64,000 nucleotides of DNA, from the NCBI GenBank assembly GCA_963682055.1, contig OY821749.1, forward strand, positions 21,273,631 through 21,337,630. The letters run 5' to 3'. The notes under the pieces were generated by a model, which did not search any database, had not been told where the DNA came from, and saw only the letters and a list, made by a program, of their open reading frames with translations. Position numbers and translations under genes: made by a program. This document shows, in pieces, positions 25,150 through 38,159 of the stretch (position 1 is the stretch's first letter; each line of letters begins with the position of its first letter). Origin of the DNA: Primula veris (Eukaryota; Streptophyta; Magnoliopsida; Ericales; Primulaceae).

Positions 25150-26090
25150 ATTTTCAAAAAAAATAGTTTAAAATTACAACAAAATAAAAAAAAAACACAA
25201 AAAAATTATAAAAATCATAAAAAAATATAAAAAATAACAAAAATAACAAAAAATTATTAAAAAAATTATAAAAAAATTAAAAAATTAAAAAAATCAAAAA
25301 ATATAAAAAATCACAAAAAATCACAAAAAATATAAAAAATCACAAAAAATCACAAAAAAATTATAAAAATCATAAAAAAATCACAAAAAATCACAAAAAA
25401 TATAAAAAATTACAAATTTTTTTGTTATTTTTGTTATAATTCTTTTTTTTGTGATTTTTTTACCTACTAAATTAACTAAACATAGATTTTTTACCTACTA
25501 AATTAACTAAACATAGATTAACTAAACATAGATTTTTTTTATTTTTTTATAATTCTTTTTTTTTGTGATTTTTGTATTTTTTATAATTTTTATAATTTTT
25601 TATGATTTTTGTTATTTTTTTATAATGTTTTGTTATTTTTTTATAAATTTTTATGATTTTTGTTATTTTTTTATGATTTTTGTTATTTTTTTATAATGTT
25701 TTGTGAATTTTTGTGAATTTTTTTCATTTTTTTTAATTTTTATATAATTTTTTCGTTTTTTTGATTTTTTGAATTTTCGAATTTTTTTTTTTTTTTTTTT
25801 GTGATTTTTTATAAGTTTTTATGATTTTTTATATTTTTTTTAATTTTTCGGTATAAAAAGTGTTATATTGACAAAAAAAATTATGTATTTTTTTTGTAAT
25901 TTTTTAAAAAGTTTGTGATTTTTGTAATTTTTTGTGATTTTTTAAATTTTTTAAATTTTTATAATTTTTTGGGATTTTTTTATTTTTTTAATAATTTTTT
26001 GTGATTTTTGATGATGTTTTATAATTTTTGGTGATTTTTTATAATTTTTTTATAATTTTTTTGATTTTTTGTGATTTTTTATAATTCTGA
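25150..26090. repeat. Low-complexity A-rich/T-rich core of the foldback element
   Basis: AAAAATCACAAAAAAT-type words on the left and TTTTTTGTGATTTTTT-type words on the right, so the two halves are mutually complementary. A piece containing CCTACTAAATTAACTAAAC, found once near 24900, recurs around 25470-25530, showing internal rearrangement. Confidence 0.85.
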
Positions 26091-26261
26091 ACAAATTTAC
26101 ATCCCAATTATAATACATTTGTAAATGTAAGGACCAAAATGAAACAAACATAAAATTTGAATTTTTCAAAATTTACGAAATCAGTCCCAAAGTGTATATA
26201 TACACATCTATATACAGATAGAGTATATATATATATATATCGCTACTATTATAGTGAAAGT

Positions 26262-26344
26262 ATTGATGGCCAAGTGGTTAAAAACCTTTCCCTTTATCTA
26301 ATAGTCCTGGGTTCGAGTCCCTTGGGCTGCTGTTTTTTTTTTTT
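26262..26344 (+). other. tRNA-like Pol III module, right arm of the foldback
   Basis: A box TGGCCAAGTGG at 26267-26277, perfect B box GGTTCGAGTCC at 26310-26320, then a 12-T run at 26333-26344 of the kind that ends Pol III transcription. The acceptor stem is not preserved. It points outward, as does the left-arm copy. Confidence 0.75.
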
Positions 26345-26560
26345 AGTTAATTTAGTAGGTAAAAAGACCATTTTGCCCTTCAACTTAACGGAAAATGTTA
26401 GCTGACGTCACTACTTAACGGTCAATTTTGACGGAAATATACTAAATCGAAAGTTTTCACTTAGTACAGTATACTAAATCAAAAAATTGATAGTTGAGTA
26501 TAGTAAATCGAAATGAGCTGAAAGTTGAATACGCTTAACATTAATTATCTCACATAACAA

Positions 26561-29500
26561 CAACATGAACTGTGATTAGCATGTTGCGGCGCCGGAATAG
26601 CATTTGAACATACATCATTTTCTTGTAGTGATTAATGTTCCCTATTGATTTCTATTATGTGTAAAGAATTTGATCAAGATGTATACACTTTACATGCAAT
26701 AAATACGTACCTTATATTAAATTATGCTTAATTAACTATAATTTCTTAATTATTCAAGACAATCATTTCACATAAAAATCATCCTTTAAGAATTTCCTAA
26801 GATAATCCAATTTTGCCTACCCTTGGTAAAAATCAAGGATTCAGGTGATTGATGATGTCCGTGAAATATAATTAAACAAAAAACGTAAAACCGTAAAAGT
26901 TTAGGGGCCCTTCTTTGTCTATACGTGGCCCATGGAATTATAACATTATTAAAAAAAAAAAACGACTACTATATATAAAACCAAATTAAACTTATTTTAG
27001 CCATTTGTGCAGCTGTGCTGATTGATCATGATTCATGTATGTGTAGTGTAGTAAGCAGTAACTGAGGCCTATTTGACTGTGACACTGACTCCGTCTCAGA
27101 GTCTCAGTAGTGTTTTGATTTTTAACTTTTGAACTAATTTAAGAACAAAACTTGCATTTTTTTGCCTTTTCTAGTGAGTATGATGAGTTTCCTCACTTAA
27201 TAATTCCATTTATGCTCTCATCATAATTATACAGTATCAGATAGTTTGGTATGTAGTAACTTTATTCACAAGAAAAGAACTTATAAGACAATTATGTTTT
27301 TTTTCCTCAAGCTGCAACTACTAATTGGACTAGCAATTATCATAAAGAGGCCTCTTTCTATGTCAGCTTCTACTTGGAACTGTTTCTATCACAACTTACA
27401 TTCAAAGTACTTGCGTTGAAAGTTGAAACTGAAATACTACTCTTTAACTTGTTTTTTATAACATGCATGTGGCCGTAAACTAATTGAATGCAGGTATTAG
27501 GTATAGATTTTTGGTTTAGTGAAGCTATAGTAGATCCAAGTATACAATAAAAAAGTGTTGCATTGAATGAAAACAGGTTAGAGAAGTAATGATGCATTTA
27601 ATTTTAGATTTGAAATATCAATAGCCCCATAATGAAATAATAACTTCGTGTCTGGAACGTAGTCAAACAACATGTTCTACGTACAAGTTCCTTAACTCCG
27701 GTCATTGAACTTCACAATTCACAAATCACTGTTATTTCAATCATGTACAAAACGGACTACTCCTAACTAAAACACACATGTTTTAGATCTTTGTTTCACT
27801 TTAGTCAAATGCTATATATAAAAACTACAAACTATCAGCTTATTTCAGTTCAAAAAATTTATATTTCACATTACAAGAAACAGCTTAGGACTCATATATA
27901 TATTGGCACAACATAATTCACTAGTATTTTAAAATAATTTGAAAGTACATCAAAATCATTATGTAAAAAAGAAGTTAGGTTCACGTTACTAAAATTATAT
28001 CCTAGATAGCATTTATATCTAATTTCTCATTCTATCTTATTTCCGTTTAACAAAGTTTGGAAAAAGGAATAAACAAAAGTTAACTTAAAATTAACACTGA
28101 TCTTCGGTAACAATTGCATTTTTAATGTTCTTTTTTTTTGATATAAAGAAACAAAATGAACAATGTTAATAAATTCATCACAAGTTAAATTATATACATC
28201 AGTAGTTTTGCTGTAAATTAATATATCAATGTGATTAAAAAACTTGAAAACAAATGACATTTCATTACTCTTTCATGTTTTATGTCCCAAATTTGTTTCC
28301 CTGAGAAATTATATTTTCCTTTGAAGAGAGATAATTAAGTACTTAGCATAGTAATTAGTATATGTCAAACTGATTTATGACCAGGTTGATTTCTGGCCGG
28401 TCTTAACTTTTAAGCACCCCTTGTCTAGAACACATTATGCTTAACTCAAAACAAACACAATAATTAAAGTGGAAGGTACGTACTTACATAAATAACATAT
28501 GTTTCCAGTGATAAAAGAAGAAAGAACCACTTTACTTAGGTTCAAAATACTAGTCAAAAAGAAAATTTTCTCAATGTTTATAAATGAGCTGACAAATGAA
28601 TAACACAAGGTATGTAAAAAAGGAAGGTAAAAAGTTAAAGGTAAGTTATATGGGAGTACCAAAATGTGAGCACGCCCACGCTATTCCCCAGTGGCTTTCA
28701 TATTTAGAAATAGATATATTTATGCAGATTGATAGATATAGATACATATAGATTGTGCAGGCGTGAGACCAAAGCTGGGATTTTTACATTTCAAATATTG
28801 GCCACTACTAATTTCATCACGTAAAAGTGATCCCAATTCAAACAGTAGTAAATTATTAAAAGTGCAGCTTTTCTAAGTACTAGACACAAGAATGATCACA
28901 CGTTGATGGGATCAAAAGTAACAAACACCTATGTATGGGCACATTATTAGTCCAACACTTCCTTTCGATAAAATCAACTTTTAGAATGTTAATTAGCTAG
29001 TCTCTGCAGATAATATTTATTATGCACGGATAAATGATACTAATATTTTGTTAAACTATTGTGCAACGCTGTAGCCTGCAAAAATACGGAGTAATCTTAA
29101 TTTTGATGCTTGCTAACACACATATTTGATCGATTTCTGACCCTATATATGGACTACAAATACCTACAGAACACCAATTTTGCATTTCTACCCTATGGAA
29201 TGACTATTTTTCTATTTCATGTTTAATGAGAAAATGACGAAACTAATTTTTCTTTTTAATTTTGATGCTAACTCACGCTTTATATCCATCAAATCTTAAA
29301 TAATAACTTGAGAATGTGGGTAATTAATTAAATATGTTTTTATGTACTAATCAACGATTCTCCCAAAAAAATTGCATTGAGGTGCCATAATTTATGGTAC
29401 ATAGTTATATAACCAGAAATAGAAGAAAACTTGTTAGTATTTTTTATAATAGATGGCGAGGTATATCAAATAAGCTGTTTACATTTATTCATTAAAAACT

Positions 29501-30815
29501 TTTAAATGATAGGGATTTAATTTAGTTGCATTTTATCCAAGTACAAGCACTTATTTGTAAATCCGTAAATTTTTTAGCATTTATTTTCACCCTTCTGATA
29601 ATCAGTACTATCTCCATAATTTAACTGAATACGCACGGGGTCAAGACTCAAGAAACTAAGTACCAGAAGAAAAGAAAAACAGTATCTCATGCATCCTTTT
29701 AATTAATTAATTGCATATTTGGTCAAATGCATCCTGATTAATCTTCACTGTGTTCTCATTGACGTTTTTCTAAGTTGATATATACTCCACTAAACACAAT
29801 ATTAACAGTGTAATTACGATTCAAACACTACGTTTGAAATTGCAATTTTCCTCTTCCCGTGGAGATAGTAATGATCATATCCTACAATTTCTCACATTTT
29901 TTACCTCTTTTTGTGGGCTTATCATTCAGTGCTCAGTTGGCTTGTCTGATTCTCGAGTTAATGGTGATAGTGGTCCAATTCAAATTGAATATCTTAAACT
30001 CCAATTATTTTGCACATACCAATATTGTTGTCACCTTCAAGTGATACCGGCATATTTTCCCATAAAACCATCCTTTGTAAATAGTGGTAATATTACTCCA
30101 AGTGGAAATAGTCATGAACTGGTATAATATTAACGCGATGTCGTTAAGTCCCAAAACAAGCTAGTCTTGGTGAATAAGTAGTTTACCTTTCAAATCTTTT
30201 ACAATTAGAGTAATAGTAGTAGTATATACCTTACTTGCCAGCTTCCATTCTATAATTATTCTTCTATTCCATTTTCTCAAACTTCAATAAAAGATTCCAC
30301 CTCATGATAGGGCACATGCACACTAACGGTAGTTCAAATTTAAACACTAGTGTTTTTTTATTTTTCAGTGAAAACAAAACACACTCAAAAAAAGGAAAAG
30401 AAAAACTTTTATAGTAATTAATCTCTCTAGTTTAACCTGATCCTGCAGTGGCAGACGTAAGCTCATTCAATGCTTTTTCATTGTGGAACGTGTCTTTTCA
30501 ATGCTTTTTTATTGTCACTTTTAATTACTAATAACATAAATTGATTCTAGCTTTAAATTGTAAGTTTTCTGGTTGGAGAGAAAAATGAGCTTTTGAAAAA
30601 AAATTAAACAACCAGATCACACTATCCAGTTTAATACTTCAATTAAAAAGCGAATAAGTTGAGGTTATGTATAAGTTGTACCTAAACAAAGGATCAATAC
30701 TAGCGTGTTCTTCTTTTTTTTTTTAAATAAAAAAGCAAATATCTTTTGAGAAAAGATTTATTTCATTTCTTTGTAACTTTGTAGTCCTAGTAAAGATATG
30801 TTGGACGGTCTATCA
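26561..30815. other. Intergenic, nothing recognised
   Basis: AT-rich. Minus frames at 27370-27597, 28027-28260 and 28441-28662, and plus frames at 29834-30127, have no domain or coding-like composition. No bounded element was identified. Confidence 0.45.
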
Positions 30816-30819
30816 TCAG

Positions 30820-31812
30820 TAGGGGTGTCAATTTTAATCCGATCCGGCCCGACCTGATCCGATCCAACCTAACGGTTTTTGGGTATTTTGGTAACGGTTT
30901 TAACGGTTCACTCATCATCGGACCGGATCGGATCTATATAGTTTTTTTACTTATTTTACCCGACACATACCCGTATTTTTCTAAATGATATTTTTACATA
31001 TTGATAATGAATATATTTTTTCAAGTTATTTATTAATTTACTTGTTAAAAATAAATAAATTAATGAGTTACTATCAATTTTTTTGCTTAATATTGGTCAA
31101 CAATGTGTTTGGTTGATTACCGAATCACTTAAACATTACAAACTAATAGTTTCATTTTTCATTTTCTTAATTACCCATTTTATTGTTAATGATTTTCCTA
31201 AATTATTAAGAAAGATAAACTGAATTAAAAATAAATCGTAAAATTTGGAATCAAAACAAAAATTAACAACTATTTTTTTATTAAACAGTGGGAAAAATCC
31301 ATATTTTTATATTATATATTAATGATAAAGATATAAAAATATGGAAAAAAAACTCACAAGACATAAAAGAAAAAAAGTAAATGAGCGTCAACTAATGAAA
31401 AATAAAACAGGTATAAAAATATCAGAAAAACTAATTGTTCAACGTTAAATTTTCAACCGTGTCTTTGCACATATTAAAAAACGTTTCATCTTTCTTCACT
31501 CTCCGTTGTACGAGTTATTCTTGTGTTATTCTTGTGTTATTTATCGTGTATTTATCCAATTTTTATTGCACATATATAATATGTATATATATTTTTAAAA
31601 TATGAGTATATATTGCGGTTATATAATTCGGGTATGCGGGTCGGTTCTGCGGGTCGAGTACACGGTATAAAGTTGATAAACATACCCGGTCCAAGAACCA
31701 GCGGGGTTGAATTGGATAGACCCAAAAACGGTTCCATAGCGGGTCTGTTGTTACGGTTTTTTAGTATTTACAGTGCGGTTTTCAGATATTGGTTTTTTTT
31801 ACACCCCCAGTA
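30820..31812. mobile_element. hAT-like non-autonomous element, about 1 kb
   Basis: The left end reads TAGGGGTGTCAATTT and the right end TTTACACCCCCAGTA, which are approximate inverted complements. Just inside are GGATCGGATC / CCGGCCCGACC words on the left and GGGTATGCGGGTCGG on the right, a composition seen in a common plant hAT-derived family. No clear target duplication was found. The frames at 31552-31855 lie inside it and are not genes. Confidence 0.6.
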
Positions 31813-32596
31813 CTGGCTAACTATATATGTGATCCCGAAATGGGAATCAATGTAAATGAATTTTGGAAATTAGGCCGGATTAAAAATGTATGGGTTCCCG
31901 AATGATGCATTAATTTGAGCATCATTTACAAGCTAGAAAATGATGGATGGCCAAATTGTCGATCTTAGTATATTATTATTTTTTTGACAAAATCTAATAA
32001 GAAGGAGATATAGAGAATAAGTAAAGCTCATCATGAGCTTCAACTGGAAGGTATTAAAAAGTGCTGCAACAAGCAATGTTCACTTTGTTTGCAAGTAAAA
32101 GCAAAAGTACGAAGCTTATAAGCTTAACTAAGTTAGTTGGAGAAACCAAATGTGTCATTTCTCACATAATGAAGACACGTACGTACCTAAGTATTAATTT
32201 CATTCCCACCCCACCAACCGCACTTAATGGAACCTTATTCAATAAATTAAAGTCAATTTAGAGGATAAATTATTTGGTGCTTATCCAATCCACTTTCCAC
32301 AAAAAAAAAAATCATAATTAAATATAAATTGCACATTTTTTATGATTTCCCTCAACCGTTTAACTTCCTACAATTTATCAGTTTTCCTAACAATTTAGCT
32401 ATAATAACAGTATATTATTGTCTAATAGTATTAATTTAAACTGCATTTTAAAAAAACATTTATCAGGTGGATCCTATTAACATTATCTAAATTCTATAAT
32501 GCATAGACAAGAGTCTGCGTGTCCAAAAATACACGACATATACATACCAAAACGATAAAATTTTAAAATATAAGGCACCACTTGGTGAGGAAACGA
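31813..32596. other. Intergenic, nothing recognised
   Basis: AT-rich spacer between two hAT-like elements. The frame at 32061-32261 has no domain. Confidence 0.45.
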
Positions 32597-33390
32597 TTAG
32601 GGGTAGCACCGGATCGGTTCGGTTAGTTTTTTAAGAAAACCGGAACCAAACCGAAAATAATATCGGTTTCGGTTCGGTTTGACTATTTTCAAAGATAAAA
32701 TCGTACCATACCAAACTGGTATTTTCGGTTTCGGTTCGAATCAATTTTTCGGTTGGAACCGGTTTTTCGGTTTGAGACAATTTTTTGATAAATACTCAAA
32801 AGTCAAAAGGCCAAATTGATTTATACTTAAAAGTTAAAAACTAATTTTATGATATATATAGTAAATAAAATTTTTATGTGGGAAAAAATAATGATTATCA
32901 ATAAAAAAAAATTATATATATTGTATATTTTGCTACGAATAAAACATGAATAATATTATAATATATTTTAATATTAATGTTAGATGCATAAATCTTGTTG
33001 CTTGTTACGTTTATATAAATTTTTACAATTTAAAATAGTAAAAACATTTAAAAATAAAAGTCACACTCATTATTTTTTACTTTTTTTTTTCATATAAGTG
33101 AAATAAGTAAGGTTTTGCTTGAACCACCAAACATAATTATTTATAAATAAAAGTGTATAAAAGTATATTTTTAATCGGTTTACGGTTTATTTCCGGTATT
33201 CATTTTTTTTTCAGTTTCCGGTTCAATTCGGTTCCGTTTTTTTTCGGTACCAAAACTATATACCGAAATCAAACCGGATTTCTGTTTCGGTTTCGGTCCC
33301 GCTTTTGGTTTTTTATAAACAAAACCAAAACGAACGATTTTTTTCGATACTGTTCGAAATTCGGTAAAAAATCCCACTACTGGAAACGAG
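32597..33390. mobile_element. hAT-like non-autonomous element with cggttt arms
   Basis: It begins TAGGGGTAGCACCGGATCGG and continues into many copies of CGGTTTCGGTTCGG-type words. The right portion (33170-33370) repeats the same words, and the right edge is CCCACTACTGG. The arms are mutually related, with an AT-rich middle. The TAGGGGTGGCA-type edge plus CGGTTCGGTT arms is a well-known plant hAT MITE pattern. The target duplication is not clear. Confidence 0.6.
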
Positions 33391-35050
33391 ACTTAATATA
33401 GTATATAATTATATGTTTTAGCAATTATCAAATTTGGTAGATGGAGAAAGGCCATCTAAATCCTAAAAAAATAAAAAATGAATGATACATGCACTATTGC
33501 CACATTATGAACACATTAATCACGTACCAATATTATACGACATGTACTAAAACGACTTTATACCAAAGATGGTGAAGTGTTAATGAATTTGTTATAATTA
33601 TGTTTTAACTTATTTCAATGTGGACATGATGAAAACAGTGTATGTATCATTACGACATTACCCTTTTCTTACAAAATTAAAAATAATATAACTTATCAAA
33701 TTCTAAATTACATGGAAATTTATTAGTTTAGTTATCACATGAATATCAGTTTATCAATTTGGCAAGGGCAACTAATCGCATGAAAAATTGTGCTGATAAG
33801 GGCCGTTGAGTAGTTGAGTTTGATTCCGAGGAATGTATTCCATTTCAAGTTGCAATCTTATCGACAAAAATCAATTTTTCGACGAGCTTTCCAAAAATTG
33901 GCAATTAAGTACTATGGTCTATTTGTGGTAAGCGTTTGTTTTAAAGGAGAATCGAGTGGTGGAGCACGGCCTCGGTGTAAAAGCCGTAAGAGCCAGGCCC
34001 CTGGGCGCTTTGATGGCTACCTTATTTATTAATTTATCGTTGCATTATTTTTCTTTCATTTATTGTCTCAAAATGACTTTTGAGTTTTTCTTATTTTATA
34101 ATTGTTTTAGCTTCTCTAGATTTTCCGATTTGTTGTGTGGTCCCTAATTTATATGAACAGGGTTTATGCCTTCTCATAGATTATTGATTAGAGAACATAT
34201 ATAATAAAATTAATTTGTTGCCTTTCTTCCTCACCTTTTCTGTTGAGAATCTGGTTGTTAACATCGTTGTTATAATATAAATATAAATATATTTATATTT
34301 ATGGAGTATGTATTTACACATGCGGTGTGTACCATTTTAGTTTTGGACAAAAGTTAACAACTGCTCTCCCAAAAAAGAACACGAAAGGAAACACGACAAA
34401 TACTGTATTAAATAGTACAGCCAGCTCGAAGCATGCATAGTAACAAAACTACTACTGTAACCTTTCATTCATGAAATTTTGTATTTATGCATTTATTTTG
34501 TTTTGTTTCTTTTATCTAGTTAATTTGGAGAAATTAGACTTGTCGTATCAATAGGTTGGACCGATTTGACTTGTTCTCCAAAGTTTGGAAATTAGTCTCC
34601 AAATTAAACAGCACTGGGGTAAATCTATTATTTTGTAGAAAAATTATAAACCTGTCTTCCAATGTTAAAATCCAGGAACCAAATTATTTTTTCAATATCT
34701 AAATCAAATTTTGTAGAGGGGGAAAATCGGATTAATATATAAGAAAACCCAAAAAAAACTTAATCTCTCAAATTTTACATATTTTTTTCAAAAATACTGT
34801 CATTCTAATTTACTAATTACTCAAATAACTTAATACAATTTAAATAAATAAATAAGTAAATAAATATGCACTTTTCCCACACATTTCAACTCATCTCTCA
34901 AACAAATCATTATACATGTATTTTTATACGGTTGTTAATTTACGATATTCATTCCATTATTTTTGCAAACTTTTTGAAAATGTTAATTTTATTTGTTCGA
35001 GATCATATTTATGCCACTACATGTCACACACGCAACGTGTGATTTACGAT
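33391..35050. other. Intergenic, nothing recognised
   Basis: A less AT-rich patch at 33900-34030 gives overlapping frames (33814-34032, 33956-34147) without a recognised domain; probably repeat debris. Nothing else bounded. Confidence 0.4.
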
Positions 35051-35294
35051 TACTACTCTCCCGTTACTATTTAATTGTCCACTACGAAACCACGTGCAAT
35101 TTTAACCGACCAAGAACTTGTATCAAAATTATCAGAATGAAAATTTTCAAAAGTTGACTATATAGTTCAAATGTTAAATTTTATGATTAGATTTCAAAAA
35201 AATCCATTTCGATAATTTTAATACAAATTATAAGCCGGTCAAAATTACACGTAATTTTATAATGGACAATTAAATAGGAACGGATGGAGTAGTA
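35051..35294. mobile_element. Palindromic MITE, family B, copy 2 (best ends)
   Basis: Left end TACTACTCTCCCGTTACT and right end AACGGATGGAGTAGTA are inverted complements (TACTACTCCCTCCGTT type). The body aligns to the copies at 10050, 44990 and 55401. TA-bounded, Tc1/mariner-like. Confidence 0.82.
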
Positions 35295-35609
35295 TATATA
35301 TAAAAAGGGACAACTTATGTTGGTTTTAAAATAGATTTAAAATAGATTTGATGACAACTAATAATTGTCCCCTCATACTTTATTTGTTTCAAGAGAAAAA
35401 TAGTAAAATAAAACATTTTTACGAGAAAAATGATTTTATGGTTGGGTGGTTGATAAAAAAATAAGAAATTAAATAAAATATTTTCCATCTCTTAGAAAAA
35501 GGAAGAAAAATTGTATCACTCCAAAAATGGACGGAAGACATTTTCTTTCATGAGCGAAAACATAACGTTTTCACGAATATATATATATTTTATCATTTTT
35601 ACCTCAGTT

Positions 35610-36240
35610 TTTTTTTGTTTTTTAATAAAAAAAATTTATATGTGTTTGATATATTAGCTTTTTTAACTTTTTAAAAGTTAGTTTTCACGGAAAAAATCAA
35701 AATCAGAGAAGTTATAAATTCGAGTACTTATTTTAGTTTTTACTCATAAAAAAGTTAAATTTTTTTAATTAATTTTTTTTTTGTATATTTGCATGTCACC
35801 AATAAGTTAAAATAAGTGATCAAGAATGTCTTATTAACAAAAATAAGTTACAAGTTATTTATAGGTAAAAAAAGAAGCTATAAGTGACTTATTTAAACAA
35901 ATTTTTTGTCATTGTTTTTAAAAGCAGTTTATTTTATTTTTTAATAAAAAAAACTTGTGAATGTTTGATATATAAGATTTTTTTTAACTTTTCAAAAGTT
36001 AGCTTTCACGAAAAAAGCTCAAAATCATAAAACTTATGAATTCGGAAACTTTTGAGCTTTTACACATAAAAATCACCAAACGTTAAAATTTTCCAATTAA
36101 ATTATTTGTACATTTCCAAATCACTAATAAGTGAAGATGACTTATTAAAAAAATTAAATTATAAGTCGTTTATAGGTTAAAAAAAAATCTATAAGTGGCA
36201 ATTTTTTTCTCATTGTTTTTTAAAAGCTTATAGTAAAAAC
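35610..36240. repeat. Diverged tandem duplication, unit about 310 bp
   Basis: 35610-35937 and 35938-36240 share, in order, TTTTTTAATAAAAAAAA, TTTGATATAT, AACTTTT-AAAAGTTAG, TTTCACG, ACTAATAAGT and TTTATAGGT. The region ends near ATGCCAAACGCACC (about 36260), an edge often seen in plant MITEs, so the whole may be one transposon. Confidence 0.75.
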
Positions 36241-36559
36241 AATTTTTTGACTACAAAAGTGATGCCAAACGCACCATAAGTCAAGAAATTTTTATTGAAA
36301 ATCCAAGTAGTATCAAAAACTCAATAAAGGAATAGGGAAAAAACAATTTATAGGAAAATAAATTTCGTGAAAAATATTTTACCGAGTAAATATTTTCCGT
36401 CTAAACAACGTGAGCCTTATACACCATTGCTTCTACTTTTTAGAGACGAATTTATTTTATTTTGATCTTTATATTAAGTCAAGAAAAGTCAAATTTATAC
36501 AACTTAATAGTGAGTATTGACGCTAGCATGGAAAATGATTTGTGAGTAGAAAATAATAT

Positions 36560-36726
36560 AGTATTTTCATTCTCATTTAATTGTTTATTACGAAATTAAT
36601 TGCAATTTTAATCGGTTTATAACTTGTATAAAAAATATCGAAATAAATATTTTTAAAATCTAATCATAAAATTTATTCTTGACCGTAATTTCGTAATGAA
36701 AAATTAAATAGGAAGAGAGAAGTACT
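36560..36726. mobile_element. Palindromic MITE, family B, copy 3 (deleted)
   Basis: It starts TCTCATTTAATTGTTTATTA and ends GAAAAATTAAATAGGAAGAG. It keeps both outer arms but lacks part of the inner right arm compared with the copy at 35051, so it is about 70 bp shorter. Confidence 0.65.
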
Positions 36727-38159
36727 ATCTAGAAAAATTATCTCAAATACGGTGAAACGTAAGTTCAATCCATATCTCCTAGATATTCACCAAATTAATA
36801 CTAATTTAATTGTTTAATTTTTTTTAAAAGGGTAAAGCATACTATATATATACGTACTAAAGAAATATTCTTACAAGAAAAAGACAACTTAGCTATGGAC
36901 GGGAACAACTTATCATAAAACTGTTGTTATTGACAAAGCCATTACGAAGCAGTGGCTAATAGAAAAACAGTAACCAATAACTTGTCATCGTTCCTTAGTC
37001 TGACATTTTATTTTGTATTGATTGATACTTGAATATGAAACTTGATACGGGTTCAGATTGTATTAGGTTATGCAAAGATAAGTCATGTCATGGTAATACT
37101 GTATATATAGTTGTAAACTTGTGATAAAAAATATGTTGAGAGAACCTTCATCATCCTAATGGCTACCTGTATCAATCCGAATACAATCAGGCCTAGTCCA
37201 AAATAGTAGTAAGTTTTAAGTTCACACACTCACGAGTCATGACAACAACAAAAATTATAACACCAAAAATTCAAGAGGAATTAATTTTTATTTTTGGTAA
37301 CAGCTAAAATATGAAAATGTAGTAGGAGTAAATTACTAGTGTACACGTGTGTAATCTCTTAATGTGATCAGACAGGGGTTATAGAAAATCTACAGTCGCA
37401 CTTATAATCATGCATGGGTTAGTACAAAATATAGTACACGGATCTTCAGTGAATTCTATTTAAGACTCACACTTTCAGCTAATTCACATATAGACCTTAA
37501 GTGTTTACTTTGCCACACTTTTGAGTTTGAGCACTTTCAAAACTGTAGTGTAGGATTTTTATCTAAAACCAACACCCAATGAACTCAAAACCGAAAGTCA
37601 TTATATAGTAAACTCACGAAAGATTTACATGTTTTTTTTTTTGCAATTAATATCTTTATTTTTCAACTAACCACTACCAACCTAACAACTCATGAACAAC
37701 AACGATACCGTCATGTCCATTAATGGATACATTTGTACCATACCAAACAAGCTATAACCGAACTCTTCAGTATCAAATTATTTCGTTTGGTTCGAAAAAG
37801 GCTCGGTTGGATCAAATTCGATACAAAATTACATCATACTAAATAGTACGGAGAATATTAATAGGACAATAAATTTTCTTCTTTTATTTTACACTTTCGG
37901 AGAAATTAAGTGGTTGCTTAAGAGATCAAAGGGGAAACAGTACTATTATATCAATTAAAAGGCTAACAAAATATATGTGGACCACTTTTGTAAAATACAG
38001 ACATGTCTCTCTCTTTTTCTCCCATTCAAATAAGTACTAGTTTTATTTCCAGCTCATAATAAACTCGTATCAGAGAACAATCAACACCACCATTAACAAC
38101 ACACATAAATACACACATATAAATAAATAAATATATATATATAGAGAGAGAAAATAGAA
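36727..38159. other. Intergenic and presumed promoter of the PARP-like gene
   Basis: No gene seen. The final 150 bp has a CT-rich patch (about 38007-38030) and a TATA-like (ATAAATA)n run at 38119-38145. That run is only about 20-40 bp before the ATG, so the true transcription start is probably further upstream. Confidence 0.4.

Larger units (their letters stand above)
24770..26551. mobile_element. Mutator-type foldback element (1.78 kb)
   Basis: The element starts GAGATAATTAATGTTAAGCG and ends with its exact complement, and is flanked by a perfect 9-bp duplication ACATAACAA (24761-24769 and 26552-26560). A 9-bp duplication and a GAGATAATT terminus are hallmarks of Mutator-like elements. The inverted arms run about 400 bp on the left (to about 25170) and 457 bp on the right (from about 26095), with a left-arm deletion near 24865. 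The centre is A-rich (25150-25410) then T-rich (25410-26090), so most of the element can fold back on itself. There is no transposase. Both arms carry tRNA-like modules. Confidence 0.92.

Noticed and set aside
26262..26344. Genuine tRNA gene
   Set aside because: A and B boxes are good but the acceptor stem does not pair and the unit lies inside a transposon arm.
33814..34147. Overlapping plus frames in a less AT-rich patch
   Set aside because: No domain recognised, two frames compete and flanks are transposon-rich; probably repeat debris.
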